64,000 nt of DNA, from contig NZ_FMVF01000002.1 in NCBI RefSeq assembly GCF_900101895.1, forward strand, positions 124,001 to 188,000, given 5' to 3'. Of this stretch, positions 9,455 to 17,487 are shown in pieces. Each line of letters starts with the position of its first letter. Within the stretch, counting starts at the first letter, position 1. Under the pieces are notes generated by a model. That model saw only the letters and a program-made list of their open reading frames with translations, searched no databases and was not told the DNA's origin. The DNA comes from Flavobacterium caeni. GTDB lineage: Bacteria > Bacteroidota > Bacteroidia > Flavobacteriales > Flavobacteriaceae. Position numbers and translations under genes: made by a program.

Positions 9455-11557
9455 TTAACTGATGTAGTTCCACAAGTTTTTCTTTTTCGACAACGCGATA
9501 AACGTCGACCGCAGTACGGCGTGCTCGGGTTTTTGCATGGGCGCATCGTCCTTGAGAATTTTAAGCGCATACTGTCTGGCGAGCTGCAAAATATCTTTGT
9601 CCCGTACGATGTCGGCAATTTGAAGGTTCAACACACCGCTTTGTTGCGTGCCCATCAAATCGCCGGGCCCGCGCAACTTAAGGTCGACTTCGGCGATTTC
9701 GAAACCGTCGTTGGTGCGTACCATGGTTTCGAGCCGCGTTTTGGTGTCTGATGATAGTTTGTGGCCCGTCATCAAAATGCAATAGCTTTGTTCGGCGCCA
9801 CGACCCACGCGTCCGCGCAGCTGGTGCAATTGTGAAAGCCCGAAACGTTCCGCCGATTCAATGATCATCACCGATGCGTTGGGGACATTGACGCCCACTT
9901 CGATGACGGTGGTGGCCACCATGATGTTGGTCTTTCCTTGGGCGAAACGCTGCATCTCGGCTTCTTTTTCGGCGGGTTTCATCTTGCCGTGTACGATCGA
10001 TACCGAATACTGCGGCAGCGGAAAATCGCGTGAAATGCTTTCGTAGCCGTCCATCAAATCCTTGAAATCCATCTTGGACGATTCTTCGATGAGCGGGTAC
10101 ACAATATAGACCTGTCGGCCTTTGGCGATTTCGTCCTTGAGGAACTTCCAGACCTTTAGTCGGTTGTTGTCGAAACGGTGTACGGTTTGGATGGGTTTGC
10201 GCCCTGGCGGCAGCTCGTCGATCACCGAAATATCCAAATCGCCGTACAAACTCATCGCAAGCGTACGCGGGATGGGCGTGGCCGTCATGACCAAAACGTG
10301 CGGCGGGATGTCGTTCTTTTTCCAGAGTTTAGACCGTTGTTCGACACCGAATCGGTGTTGCTCATCAATCACCGCGAGTCCGAGGTTGTGGAATTGCACC
10401 TTGTCTTCGAGCAGCGCATGCGTCCCGATCAAAATGTGCAGCGTGCCGTTTTCGAGTTCTTCGTGGATGATTTTACGCTCGGCGGTCTTGGTAGACCCGG
10501 TCAAAATCTTGATGTTGATGCCCAGTCCTTCGGCCAATTCAGAAAGCCCATTGAAATGCTGGTTGGCGAGGATTTCGGTGGGCGCCATCAGGCAGCTTTG
10601 GAAACCGTTGTCGAGCGCGATCAGCATGCTCATGAGCGCGACGATGGTCTTGCCCGAACCCACATCGCCCTGCAACAGACGGTTCATTTGTGCGGGGCTG
10701 CCCATGTCGTTGCGGATTTCCTTGACCACGCGTTTTTGCGCATCGGTGAGCGCAAACGGCAGACGGTGGTTGAAGAAGTTGTTGAAATGGTCGCCTACTT
10801 TCGTAAACGGATGCCCTTTGATTTTGTGTTTCCGGATGAGGTTTTTGGTGATGAGCTGCAACTGGATAAAAAACAGTTCCTCGAATTTGAGCCTGAATTG
10901 CGCCTTGGCCAGCAAATCGGCACTTTTTGGGAAATGGATGTTAAACAGCGCGGCGTTTTTGGGGATGAGCTTGAGTTCGTCCATCAGCCATGCGGGGAAT
11001 GTTTCGGCAAACATCGCCTGCGTTTCGAGAAACAATTGCTGCATCATTTTGTTGACCACGCGATTGGAGATGCCTTTGCTGGTGAGTGTTTCGGTAGACG
11101 GGTAGACGGGTTGTAGCGCCGACCGCAGGTTTTGTTCGTGGTCCTTGAGCAATTCGATTTCGGGATGCGGCATGTTGAACATGCCATTGAACGACGACGC
11201 CTTGCCGAACACCACGACGGGCACACCCAATTGCAGGCTTTCGCGGACCCATTTGTGACCCTGGAACCAAACGAGTTCCATGGTGCCGGTCTCGTCGGTG
11301 AACGTGGCCACAAGCCGTTTGCCGCGTTTGGCCTCGACGGTCTTGAGGTGGATGATTTTGCCGATGAGTTGCACCTCGGCGGGGTTGTCGCGCAATTCGT
11401 TGACCTTGTAATACCGCGTACGGTCGATGTAGCGGTTGGGGTAAAGATTGACCAGGTCGCCATAGGTATGGATCCCGAGTTCCTTGCGCAACAACGCCCC
11501 GCGGTTCGGGCCGACGTTTTTGAGGTATTCGATGGGTGTGTCGAGCAGGTTGTTCAA
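9455..11557 (-). CDS. recG: ATP-dependent DNA helicase RecG
   Basis: Branch-migration helicase of 700 residues that remodels stalled forks and Holliday junctions. The N-terminal wedge/OB domain is visible (YKVNELRDNPAEVQLIGKI), followed by helicase motifs: Walker A LQGDVGSGKT, motif II in the RecG form DEQHRFGVEQR, motif III MTATPIPRTLAM, and motif VI QLHQLRGRVGRG. The C-terminal TRG region follows. The start is a TTG at 11557 giving NNLLDTPIEYLKNVGPNRG, which matches family N-termini. A 7-of-8 promoter match (TATCTTCG, 11590-11597) lies upstream. It is divergent from the M1 peptidase. Confidence 0.96.
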   Translation of the reverse strand: MNNLLDTPIEYLKNVGPNRGALLRKELGIHTYGDLVNLYPNRYIDRTRYYKVNELRDNPAEVQLIGKIIHLKTVEAKRGKRLVATFTDETGTMELVWFQGHKWVRESLQLGVPVVVFGKASSFNGMFNMPHPEIELLKDHEQNLRSALQPVYPSTETLTSKGISNRVVNKMMQQLFLETQAMFAETFPAWLMDELKLIPKNAALFNIHFPKSADLLAKAQFRLKFEELFFIQLQLITKNLIRKHKIKGHPFTKVGDHFNNFFNHRLPFALTDAQKRVVKEIRNDMGSPAQMNRLLQGDVGSGKTIVALMSMLIALDNGFQSCLMAPTEILANQHFNGLSELAEGLGINIKILTGSTKTAERKIIHEELENGTLHILIGTHALLEDKVQFHNLGLAVIDEQHRFGVEQRSKLWKKNDIPPHVLVMTATPIPRTLAMSLYGDLDISVIDELPPGRKPIQTVHRFDNNRLKVWKFLKDEIAKGRQVYIVYPLIEESSKMDFKDLMDGYESISRDFPLPQYSVSIVHGKMKPAEKEAEMQRFAQGKTNIMVATTVIEVGVNVPNASVMIIESAERFGLSQLHQLRGRVGRGAEQSYCILMTGHKLSSDTKTRLETMVRTNDGFEIAEVDLKLRGPGDLMGTQQSGVLNLQIADIVRDKDILQLARQYALKILKDDAPMQKPEHAVLRSTFIALSKKKNLWNYIS

Positions 11558-11810
11558 AATTTGTTGGTCTTCTCGTTAATCGACATTTGCGAAGATAAAG
11601 GTTATTTGAAAAATCAAGAAACAGAAAATCTATCGCAAACAATTTGATCGGCAATAGCTACGCCCACCCAGCACAAATTTACCCAATCCCAACCCAACCC
11701 CACTACAGAAAATCCACAAATCCCCACCCCCAATCTTCCCAAACTTCCCTTAAACGTGTTTCGCAATTCGCCCCAAATCCACTAACTTTACCAATACCTA
11801 AACATACCAC

Positions 11811-13904
11811 ATGAGATTCGCCTTGCTTTTTTTGTTGCTTCCGACCGCGCTTTTGGCCCAAAAACCACGTGTAGACTTCAAGACCATCTTTGCCGCCATC
11901 GAAATCAATCCCGTCAAACGCAACGTGGCCGGGACCGGGAGTTACACCTTTGACGTCATCGACAAAAAAATCGATACCATCCGCATCGACGCGCAAAAAA
12001 TGGAATTCACGCAGGTCAGGATCAACGGGCGCGACGTCAAATTCAAGAACAACCAAAAACAGCTGTTGTTGTACGACGGTTTCAAAAAAGGCGAGAACAC
12101 GCTAACGTTCCACTACGAAGCTTTCCCGACCCAAACCATGTATTTCGTCAACTGGGATTTCACCGCCGATGTGCTCAATCCCGAAGAACTCTCAGGCCAA
12201 ATCTGGACGCAGGGCCAAGGCAAATACACCAGCCATTGGTTGCCGAGTTTTGACGACGTGAACGAAAAAGCCGTGTTCAACCTCGACATCACGTTCCAGA
12301 AGAGCTTTGAGGTCGTGGCCAACGGGCAGCTCGTTTCGCGCAATCCGTCGGGCGATAATTTTGTGTGGCAGTACCGTATGAAGGACCCGATGAGCAGTTA
12401 CCTGGTAGCCATCGCCATAGGGCATTACGAAAAAAAGATGACCCATTCGACATCGGGGATTCCGTTGTATTTTTATTATGAAGACGAGGACAAGCGCCGC
12501 TACGAACCCACGTACCGTTACAGCAAAGAAGTTTTCGATTTTCTCGAAGAAGAGATCGGGTATCCGTATCCGTGGGAAGTGTACCGACAAGTACCGGTGC
12601 GCGATTTTTTGTATGCGGGCATGGAAAACACCTCGGCCACGATTTTTTCGCGCGATCTGGTGGTCGACAGCATCGCTTACAACGACCGCAATTACCTGAA
12701 CGTGAACGCGCATGAACTCGCGCACCAGTGGTTTGGCGATTTGGTGACCGCCACATCGGGCAAGGACCATTGGCTGCAGGAAGGTTTTGCGACTTATTAT
12801 GCGTTGCTGGCCGAACGCAAGGTGCTCGGCGACGATGATTTTTACTGGCAACTGCTCAAGACCGCGCAACAACTCAAGGCCGCGGCCAAAACCGATTCGG
12901 TGCCGTTGTGGAACCCCAAGGCCAGTTCGCTTACTTTTTACCAAAAAGGGGCTTGGGCGTTGCATGCCATCCGGCATAGAATAGGGCGCGAGAAGTTCAA
13001 CAAGGCGGTCAAGAATTACCTCGAGAAGTATGCTTTTAAGAATGTGACCACCGACGATTTCCTGGCCGAAGTGACCGCCGTGGCCAAATTCGATACCGAC
13101 GCGTTCAAGAAAACCTGGCTGGAAGCACCGGGTTTCCCGCTGGCCGAAGCCGAGGCGATGCTCGTCGATGAAAGCGCGCTCGCCAAACAATATGTGCAGT
13201 TGCGCGACCACAAGCTGTCGCCCGAAAAAGACCGCGACGAGATGCTCAAGCTGATCCGCGGCCGTGTGCATTACCCCATCAAGGAATTGCTGTTGTACCA
13301 GCTGCTCGAACAGCCGTTTGAGGTCAAGCAACCGATGCTCTCGGCCGCGCTCAAAACCGGTGACTGGCGCGTTCGGCAAGCGGTGGCATCTACGGTCGAG
13401 ACCATTCCAGAGGGTTTTCGGGCAGAATACGAAACGTTACTAAACGACAAATCATACGAAACCCAGGAGATAGCGCTGTTCAACCTGTGGCGCATTTTTC
13501 CCGACGAGCGCAAACGCTACTTGGAATTGTCCAAAAATTGGGTCGGGTTCCAGGACAAGAACCTGCGGTTGCTGCACCTTTCGTTGGCCTATGCGACCAC
13601 CGAGGACAAAGCCGAGAAATTCTCGATGTACCGTGAGTTGCTCGCCTACACGGGTACCAATTACGATTCGGGTATGCAACAAAATGCGCTCGAGAAACTC
13701 ATCAGCCTTGACCTCAAGACCGAGGACGTGTTACGTAGTTTGGCGTATGGTCTGGGCAACCACCGTTGGCAGTTCGTCAAATTTTGTAAAGACAATATCC
13801 GTATCTTGCTCAAGGAGAAAAAGCACCGCGACGTGTTTATCAAGATCCGCGCAAAGCTTCCGATCCGCGAAAAAACGCAACTCCAACGGTTGCTTGAAGA
13901 ATAA
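11811..13904 (+). CDS. M1 family metallopeptidase (aminopeptidase)
   Basis: Zinc aminopeptidase of 697 residues, probably exported: the N-terminus MRFALLFLLLPTALLAQ is a signal peptide. The M1 hallmark motifs are present: the substrate-binding GMEN in DFLYAGMENTSATIF, and the zinc site HELAHQWFGD with the downstream glutamate in WLQEGFATYYALLAERK. The C-terminal third is helical and HEAT-like. It forms an operon with the patatin gene two bases downstream. A 7-of-8 promoter match TAACTTTA lies at 11783-11790. The 250-base gap to recG is C-rich and contains CTACAGAAAATC at 11703, shared with the 169-bp repeats. Confidence 0.94.
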   Translation: MRFALLFLLLPTALLAQKPRVDFKTIFAAIEINPVKRNVAGTGSYTFDVIDKKIDTIRIDAQKMEFTQVRINGRDVKFKNNQKQLLLYDGFKKGENTLTFHYEAFPTQTMYFVNWDFTADVLNPEELSGQIWTQGQGKYTSHWLPSFDDVNEKAVFNLDITFQKSFEVVANGQLVSRNPSGDNFVWQYRMKDPMSSYLVAIAIGHYEKKMTHSTSGIPLYFYYEDEDKRRYEPTYRYSKEVFDFLEEEIGYPYPWEVYRQVPVRDFLYAGMENTSATIFSRDLVVDSIAYNDRNYLNVNAHELAHQWFGDLVTATSGKDHWLQEGFATYYALLAERKVLGDDDFYWQLLKTAQQLKAAAKTDSVPLWNPKASSLTFYQKGAWALHAIRHRIGREKFNKAVKNYLEKYAFKNVTTDDFLAEVTAVAKFDTDAFKKTWLEAPGFPLAEAEAMLVDESALAKQYVQLRDHKLSPEKDRDEMLKLIRGRVHYPIKELLLYQLLEQPFEVKQPMLSAALKTGDWRVRQAVASTVETIPEGFRAEYETLLNDKSYETQEIALFNLWRIFPDERKRYLELSKNWVGFQDKNLRLLHLSLAYATTEDKAEKFSMYRELLAYTGTNYDSGMQQNALEKLISLDLKTEDVLRSLAYGLGNHRWQFVKFCKDNIRILLKEKKHRDVFIKIRAKLPIREKTQLQRLLEE

Positions 13905-13906
13905 CT

Positions 13907-14806
13907 ATGAGAGCACTCGTGATTTCTGGCGGCGGCAGTAAGGGCGCCTTTGCGGGCGGTGTCGCGCAATATTTGATCGAACAGCACCAATACCAATACG
14001 ATTTGCTGTTGGGTACGTCTACGGGCAGTTTGCTCATCCCGCACCTTGCGCTGGGCAAGGTCAACAAGATTTACGACATCTACACCAGCGTAGATGAACA
14101 CAAGATCTTTAACGTCAACCCGTTTGTGGTCAAGGTACGCAACGGTGTCGAGATCGTGACCATCAACCACATGAACGTGTTGCGTCAGTTTTTCAAGAAG
14201 AAACGAACCTTTGGCGAGAGCAAGCAGCTGCGGCGTTACATCAGGGAAAGTTTTACGAAAGAGGAGTTTGCCGCGCTCAAATCGTCGCAATGCAACATTG
14301 TCGTGACGGTGACCAACATTTCGCGCAACGAGGTCGAGTACAAATGCATACGCGATTTCGAATACGAGGAATTTTGCGACTGGATCTGGATTTCGTGCAA
14401 CTATGTACCGTTTATGAGTTTGGTGGAACGCAACGGCAGTCTGTACGGCGACGGCGGATTCTCGAACCTCGTGCCTATACGCGAGGCCATCCAGCGCGGC
14501 GCGACCGAAATAGACGTCGTGGTGCTCGAGATGGAAACCAACCGTACGCCAAAGGTCATCGGCAAGAACCCATTTTCGCTGATGGTGGATTTGTTCGGTA
14601 CGTTGCTCGACCAGGTCGAAAAGCACGACATCACCATAGGCAAGCTTGCGGCCAAGAACAAAAACGTCAAGCTCAATTTGTACTACACCCCCACGTCATT
14701 AACCACCAACGCCTTGATCTTCAACAAGGAAAAAATGAAACAATGGTGGCACGAAGGCTACGAATATGCGCAAAACAAAAGCGAACTGATGAGCGAAAAC
14801 AAATAA
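13907..14806 (+). CDS. patatin-like phospholipase family protein
   Basis: Predicted lipid acyl hydrolase of 299 residues. The oxyanion motif SGGGSKGAFAGG lies at the N-terminus, the nucleophile serine in GTSTGS near residue 44, and the catalytic aspartate in YGDGGFSN. No signal peptide is visible, so the protein is probably cytoplasmic or peripheral. It starts two bases after the M1 peptidase stop, an operon arrangement; whether the two act together is not known. Transcription likely ends at the hairpin at 14932-14963. Confidence 0.93.
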   Translation: MRALVISGGGSKGAFAGGVAQYLIEQHQYQYDLLLGTSTGSLLIPHLALGKVNKIYDIYTSVDEHKIFNVNPFVVKVRNGVEIVTINHMNVLRQFFKKKRTFGESKQLRRYIRESFTKEEFAALKSSQCNIVVTVTNISRNEVEYKCIRDFEYEEFCDWIWISCNYVPFMSLVERNGSLYGDGGFSNLVPIREAIQRGATEIDVVVLEMETNRTPKVIGKNPFSLMVDLFGTLLDQVEKHDITIGKLAAKNKNVKLNLYYTPTSLTTNALIFNKEKMKQWWHEGYEYAQNKSELMSENK

Positions 14807-14931
14807 AACTGTTTTAGAAGTAGGGTTTTTCGCGCGGCGATTGTTATTCTATTAACTACGGCATCCGTAGCGCCCCATAGTTGTAATTAAATTGGGTTTA
14901 ATTAATAAAATTGGGAATAAATTGCTGTGAG

Positions 14932-14963
14932 AAAAACCTTCCCTGATACCGGGAGGGTTTTTT
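14932..14963. terminator. bidirectional intrinsic terminator
   Basis: Stem AAAACCTTCCC/GGGAGGGTTTT around the loop TGATACC, with A-run before and T-run after, lying between the convergent patatin and DUF7935-like genes. The remaining gap (14807-14931) holds a small perfect hairpin CTACGG-CAT-CCGTAG at 14856-14870 and AT-rich sequence. Confidence 0.85.
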
Positions 14964-14965
14964 GT

Positions 14966-15484
14966 TTATAAAAACTCCTTCACCTCATTCTTAATAAACG
15001 CCAATGCCGTACTGCTCGGCGTGGCCTTGTCGAACATCTCGCCCAAAATGGTTTCGCGCAAATGGTTCGCGTCCTTGACCGAAGCGTCGTTGGCCGTTTT
15101 GCGCAACAGCTGGATGGTGGCGTTCTTGGCCGTCGTGATGATGCCCCAACATTCGTCTGAAAGGTAAATTTGTTGCGTGAGGTTGTGTTCGTATTCCTGT
15201 TCGATTTGTGCAACCACAAAATTCGCGTAATCGGCCTTGTCTTCAGAAATCGGCTGGATGCGGATCAGCGCCTTGGCCGGATCGATGCGTTCCATGAGCA
15301 AAGCCATGCGCTCGTAGGCCTGCAAACGCAACGGCAATGCGGCTTTCTGGTTTTCGCGCATCAACACGAATTTGCGCGTGTTGCGCTCGTTGGCAAAATG
15401 CATCTGGAAAAAATAATACGCCACAGCGCCCGTGATTGCGGCGGGAATGCAATAAAACAACAGTTCAAGGATTTTGTCGGTCAT
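14966..15484 (-). CDS. conserved hypothetical membrane-anchored protein (DUF7935-like)
   Basis: Protein of 172 residues with one N-terminal membrane helix (ILELLFYCIPAAITGAVAYYFF) and a mainly helical cytoplasmic part containing PLRLQAYERMALLMERIDP and FVVAQIEQEYEHNLTQQIYLSDECW. I recognise this as a protein widespread in Flavobacteriia without known function; the family name is from memory. The promoter element at 15511-15518 lies 27 bases upstream of its ATG, and it is divergent from the TauE/SafE gene. Confidence 0.8.
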   Translation of the reverse strand: MTDKILELLFYCIPAAITGAVAYYFFQMHFANERNTRKFVLMRENQKAALPLRLQAYERMALLMERIDPAKALIRIQPISEDKADYANFVVAQIEQEYEHNLTQQIYLSDECWGIITTAKNATIQLLRKTANDASVKDANHLRETILGEMFDKATPSSTALAFIKNEVKEFL

Positions 15485-15510
15485 GGTTTGTTTTTAGTTG
15501 GTAACGCTAG

Positions 15511-15518
15511 CAAAAGTA
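15511..15518 (-). promoter_or_regulatory. -7 promoter element for the DUF7935-like gene
   Basis: TACTTTTG on the minus strand, perfect TAnnTTTG. It is back to back with the TauE/SafE promoter 47 bases away, so the two genes share a divergent control region. Confidence 0.6.
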
Positions 15519-15564
15519 AAATATTACGGCTACAAAAAACCAATTTAACGCGAATTTAATTGGC

Positions 15565-15572
15565 TATCTTTG
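15565..15572 (+). promoter_or_regulatory. -7 promoter element for the TauE/SafE gene
   Basis: TATCTTTG matches TAnnTTTG and lies only 14 bases upstream of the TTG chosen as start. It would lie inside the coding sequence if the more upstream TTG at 15560 were used, which argues for the downstream start. Confidence 0.6.
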
Positions 15573-15586
15573 GCAAAACTTTTCGC

Positions 15587-16357
15587 TTGGAAACCTATGT
15601 CATCGTGCTGTTGTGCATCGCCTCGTTCTTCGCTGGTTTGGTCGATGCGATCGTGGGTGGCGGCGGACTCATCCAAACGCCGGTCGCGCTGGTCGTGCTG
15701 CCCAATGTGCCCGTGGCCAACATTATCGGGACACTCAAGATTCCGGCTTTTAGCGGGACATCGTTTGCGGCCAGGCAGTACTTGAAGAACGTGAAGCTCG
15801 ATTGGAAATTGCTCGTGACGATGATGGTGCTCGCGGTGCCGTCGGCCTACGTCGGATCGATTGCGCTCACGCACATGCCCAACGATTTCATGAAACCGAT
15901 TTTGCTTGTCGTGCTGTCCTTGCTCGCCATTTACACGTTCGCCAAGAAGAATTTCGGTCAACACACCGACAAATCACATTCAAATTTCCAGCAACTTTTA
16001 TACGCCGTCATGCTCAGTATGGTCGTCGGCTTCTACGACGGATTTATCGGGCCGGGCACGGGTAGTTTTTTGGTTGTCGGGTTCATTGCGTTGCTCGGAT
16101 TCGATTTTTTGCACGCGTCGGCCAATGCGAAGATGGTCAACCTGGCGACCAATTTCGGGTCGATTTGCCTGTTTGCGCTCAAGGGAAAAATCCTGTGGGC
16201 GGTGGCGATCCCGATGGCGTTTTGCAATGCGCTTGGCGGTTTCATCGGCGCAAAATTGGCCATCAGCCGCGGGAACAAATTCATCCGCGTGTTCTTTTTG
16301 TTGGTCGTCGTCGGTACTTTAATCCGATTCGGTTATGATGTTTTCATCGGAAAGTAA
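15587..16357 (+). CDS. TauE/SafE family sulfite/organosulfonate exporter
   Basis: Inner-membrane exporter-like protein of 256 residues with about eight membrane helices. The family signature FFAGLVDAIVGGGGLIQTP lies in the first helices, and the second half repeats it (VGFYDGFIGPGTGSFLVVGF). Members export sulfite, sulfoacetate or related anions, but most are uncharacterised. There is no ATG in position. TTG 15587 (LETYVIVLLCIASFF) is preferred because the promoter element 15565-15572 overlaps the alternative upstream TTG at 15560. Confidence 0.9.
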   Translation: METYVIVLLCIASFFAGLVDAIVGGGGLIQTPVALVVLPNVPVANIIGTLKIPAFSGTSFAARQYLKNVKLDWKLLVTMMVLAVPSAYVGSIALTHMPNDFMKPILLVVLSLLAIYTFAKKNFGQHTDKSHSNFQQLLYAVMLSMVVGFYDGFIGPGTGSFLVVGFIALLGFDFLHASANAKMVNLATNFGSICLFALKGKILWAVAIPMAFCNALGGFIGAKLAISRGNKFIRVFFLLVVVGTLIRFGYDVFIGK

Positions 16358-16577
16358 TCGTTAACGTTAGGCCACTTCACGCATTGCCGATCAAAGTGGG
16401 CCGGGTGCTGTCTGCCGAAGATACCATAACTTCCAACTGCCGAAACCCCGCGATGTCTTGAAACTGCGGTTGCACGAATTATCTGGGTGTTGGCGGTTGA
16501 TTTTCAAAGCCTTTTGTGTGATTTCAATTTCAAAAAGTTTGTATGGCTCAGTGATATTTTGGTATAAAATATTTTTT

Positions 16578-16678
16578 TGTCACACAAAAAGCTGTGACAT
16601 TTTGACAATAAATGCTATTATGTCACACAAAAAGTTGTGACATTTTCACATAAAATATCATTATGTCACACCTGTGGA
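16578..16678. repeat. 43-bp tandem array with everted TGTGACA half-sites
   Basis: TGTCACA starts at 16578, 16621 and 16664, exactly 43 bases apart. The first two units also carry TGTGACA 15 bases after each start (16593-16599, 16636-16642), giving TGTCACA-N8-TGTGACA, and then diverge slightly. The third keeps only TGTCACACCTGTGG. Period 43 is close to four helical turns, so sites lie on one face of DNA. The array lies about 150 bases upstream of a Crp/Fnr gene whose recognition helix should read TGTGA. The rest of the gap (16358-16577, 16679-16817) shows nothing recognisable. Confidence 0.8.
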
Positions 16679-16817
16679 AATAGTATAGAAATTATAGGAG
16701 CATATTTTAGCCTATATCGGCATACTTCGAAGAAATGGGGAGATTTTGGGAAAAGAACAATTGTACTTTAAGAGTCTTAATCACGAAGTTTGTTGTATGT
16801 CACTCGGACAATTCGTA

Positions 16818-16825
16818 TAACTTTG
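16818..16825 (+). promoter_or_regulatory. -7 promoter element of the Crp/Fnr gene
   Basis: TAACTTTG, perfect TAnnTTTG, ends 4 bases before the ATG at 16830. Transcription would start at or just after that ATG, so the message is leaderless, or the true start codon is further downstream. Confidence 0.5.
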
Positions 16826-16829
16826 TGCC

Positions 16830-17390
16830 ATGGGCCACAAACTTCGCCAACACATCGAACAAATCACGCCGCTTTCCGACGCCGAATTCGACTACATCCT
16901 GTCGCATTTTACGCCGAGGAAATACAAGAAGCACCAATTCTTGCTGCAAGTGGACGATCCCGTCCGCAACGATTTCTTCGTCCTCAGCGGATTGCTCAAA
17001 CTCTACCACACCGACGCCGAGGGCAAGGAGCACATCCTGCAATTCGCTATGGAAGATTGGTGGATTTGCGATTACCAGGCGTATTTTAACCAAACGAATG
17101 CGACGCTCGCCATCGACTGCATCGAAGATGTCGAGGTGTTGTGTTTGTCGTTGCAGAACCGCGACAAATTGTGCTCGGAATTGCACAAGATCGAACATTT
17201 CTTCCGACGCAAATCCAACGGCGGGTACATCGCGATGCAACGCCGCGTACTGTCGCTGTTGAACAACAACGCCAAGGAGCGCTACGAACAATTGCTCGCC
17301 CAGTATCCGATGCTGTTCCAACGCGTTCCCAAAACGTTAATCGCTGCCTACTTGGGCGTTTCGCGCGAAACCTTGAGCCGACTTTCCTAA
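16830..17390 (+). CDS. Crp/Fnr family transcriptional regulator
   Basis: Regulator of 186 residues with a cyclic-nucleotide-binding-like beta-roll (YKKHQFLLQVDDPVRNDFFVLSGLLKLYHTDAEGKEHILQF), a dimer helix, and a C-terminal winged helix. The recognition helix reads SRETLSR, keeping the Arg-Glu-xxx-Arg that E. coli CRP uses to read TGTGA. The protein stops right after it (RLS), slightly shorter than usual. No FNR-type N-terminal cysteine cluster is seen. A perfect TGTGA-N6-TCACA box follows the gene and a TGTGACA array precedes it. It probably controls the DJ-1 and SDR genes and perhaps itself. The effector is unknown. Confidence 0.92.
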   Translation: MGHKLRQHIEQITPLSDAEFDYILSHFTPRKYKKHQFLLQVDDPVRNDFFVLSGLLKLYHTDAEGKEHILQFAMEDWWICDYQAYFNQTNATLAIDCIEDVEVLCLSLQNRDKLCSELHKIEHFFRRKSNGGYIAMQRRVLSLLNNNAKERYEQLLAQYPMLFQRVPKTLIAAYLGVSRETLSRLS

Positions 17391-17393
17391 AAG

Positions 17394-17409
17394 TGTGACC
17401 TACATCACA
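17394..17409. promoter_or_regulatory. CRP-like operator, TGTGA-N6-TCACA
   Basis: TGTGA-CCTACA-TCACA is the exact E. coli CRP consensus geometry, extended to GTGTGA/TCACAC. It begins 3 bases after the Crp/Fnr stop codon and is centred about 66 bases upstream of the presumed transcription start of the DJ-1 gene (a GAACTTTG -7-like element at 17455-17462), an activator-like position. A second inverted repeat, ACACCAA/TTGGTGT, at 17407-17413 and 17431-17437 overlaps its right edge. Confidence 0.7.
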
Positions 17410-17487
17410 CCAAATTCTTGACTTACATCATTGGTGTAGCGGTGCGTTTCATCGGAACTTTGTATCCAACAATCAGCAACAAATCCG

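Noticed and set aside
14836-14874. Small structured RNA or riboswitch after the patatin gene
   Set aside because: The hairpins are short, lie downstream of a gene before its terminator, and match no class I know.
16458-16640. 60-codon gene upstream of the Crp/Fnr gene
   Set aside because: It runs into the 43-bp repeat units, has biased low-complexity residues, and no promoter or family resemblance.
16578-16678. CRISPR array
   Set aside because: Three units of 43 bases include their own spacers: the whole unit is repeated, with no unique spacers and no cas genes.
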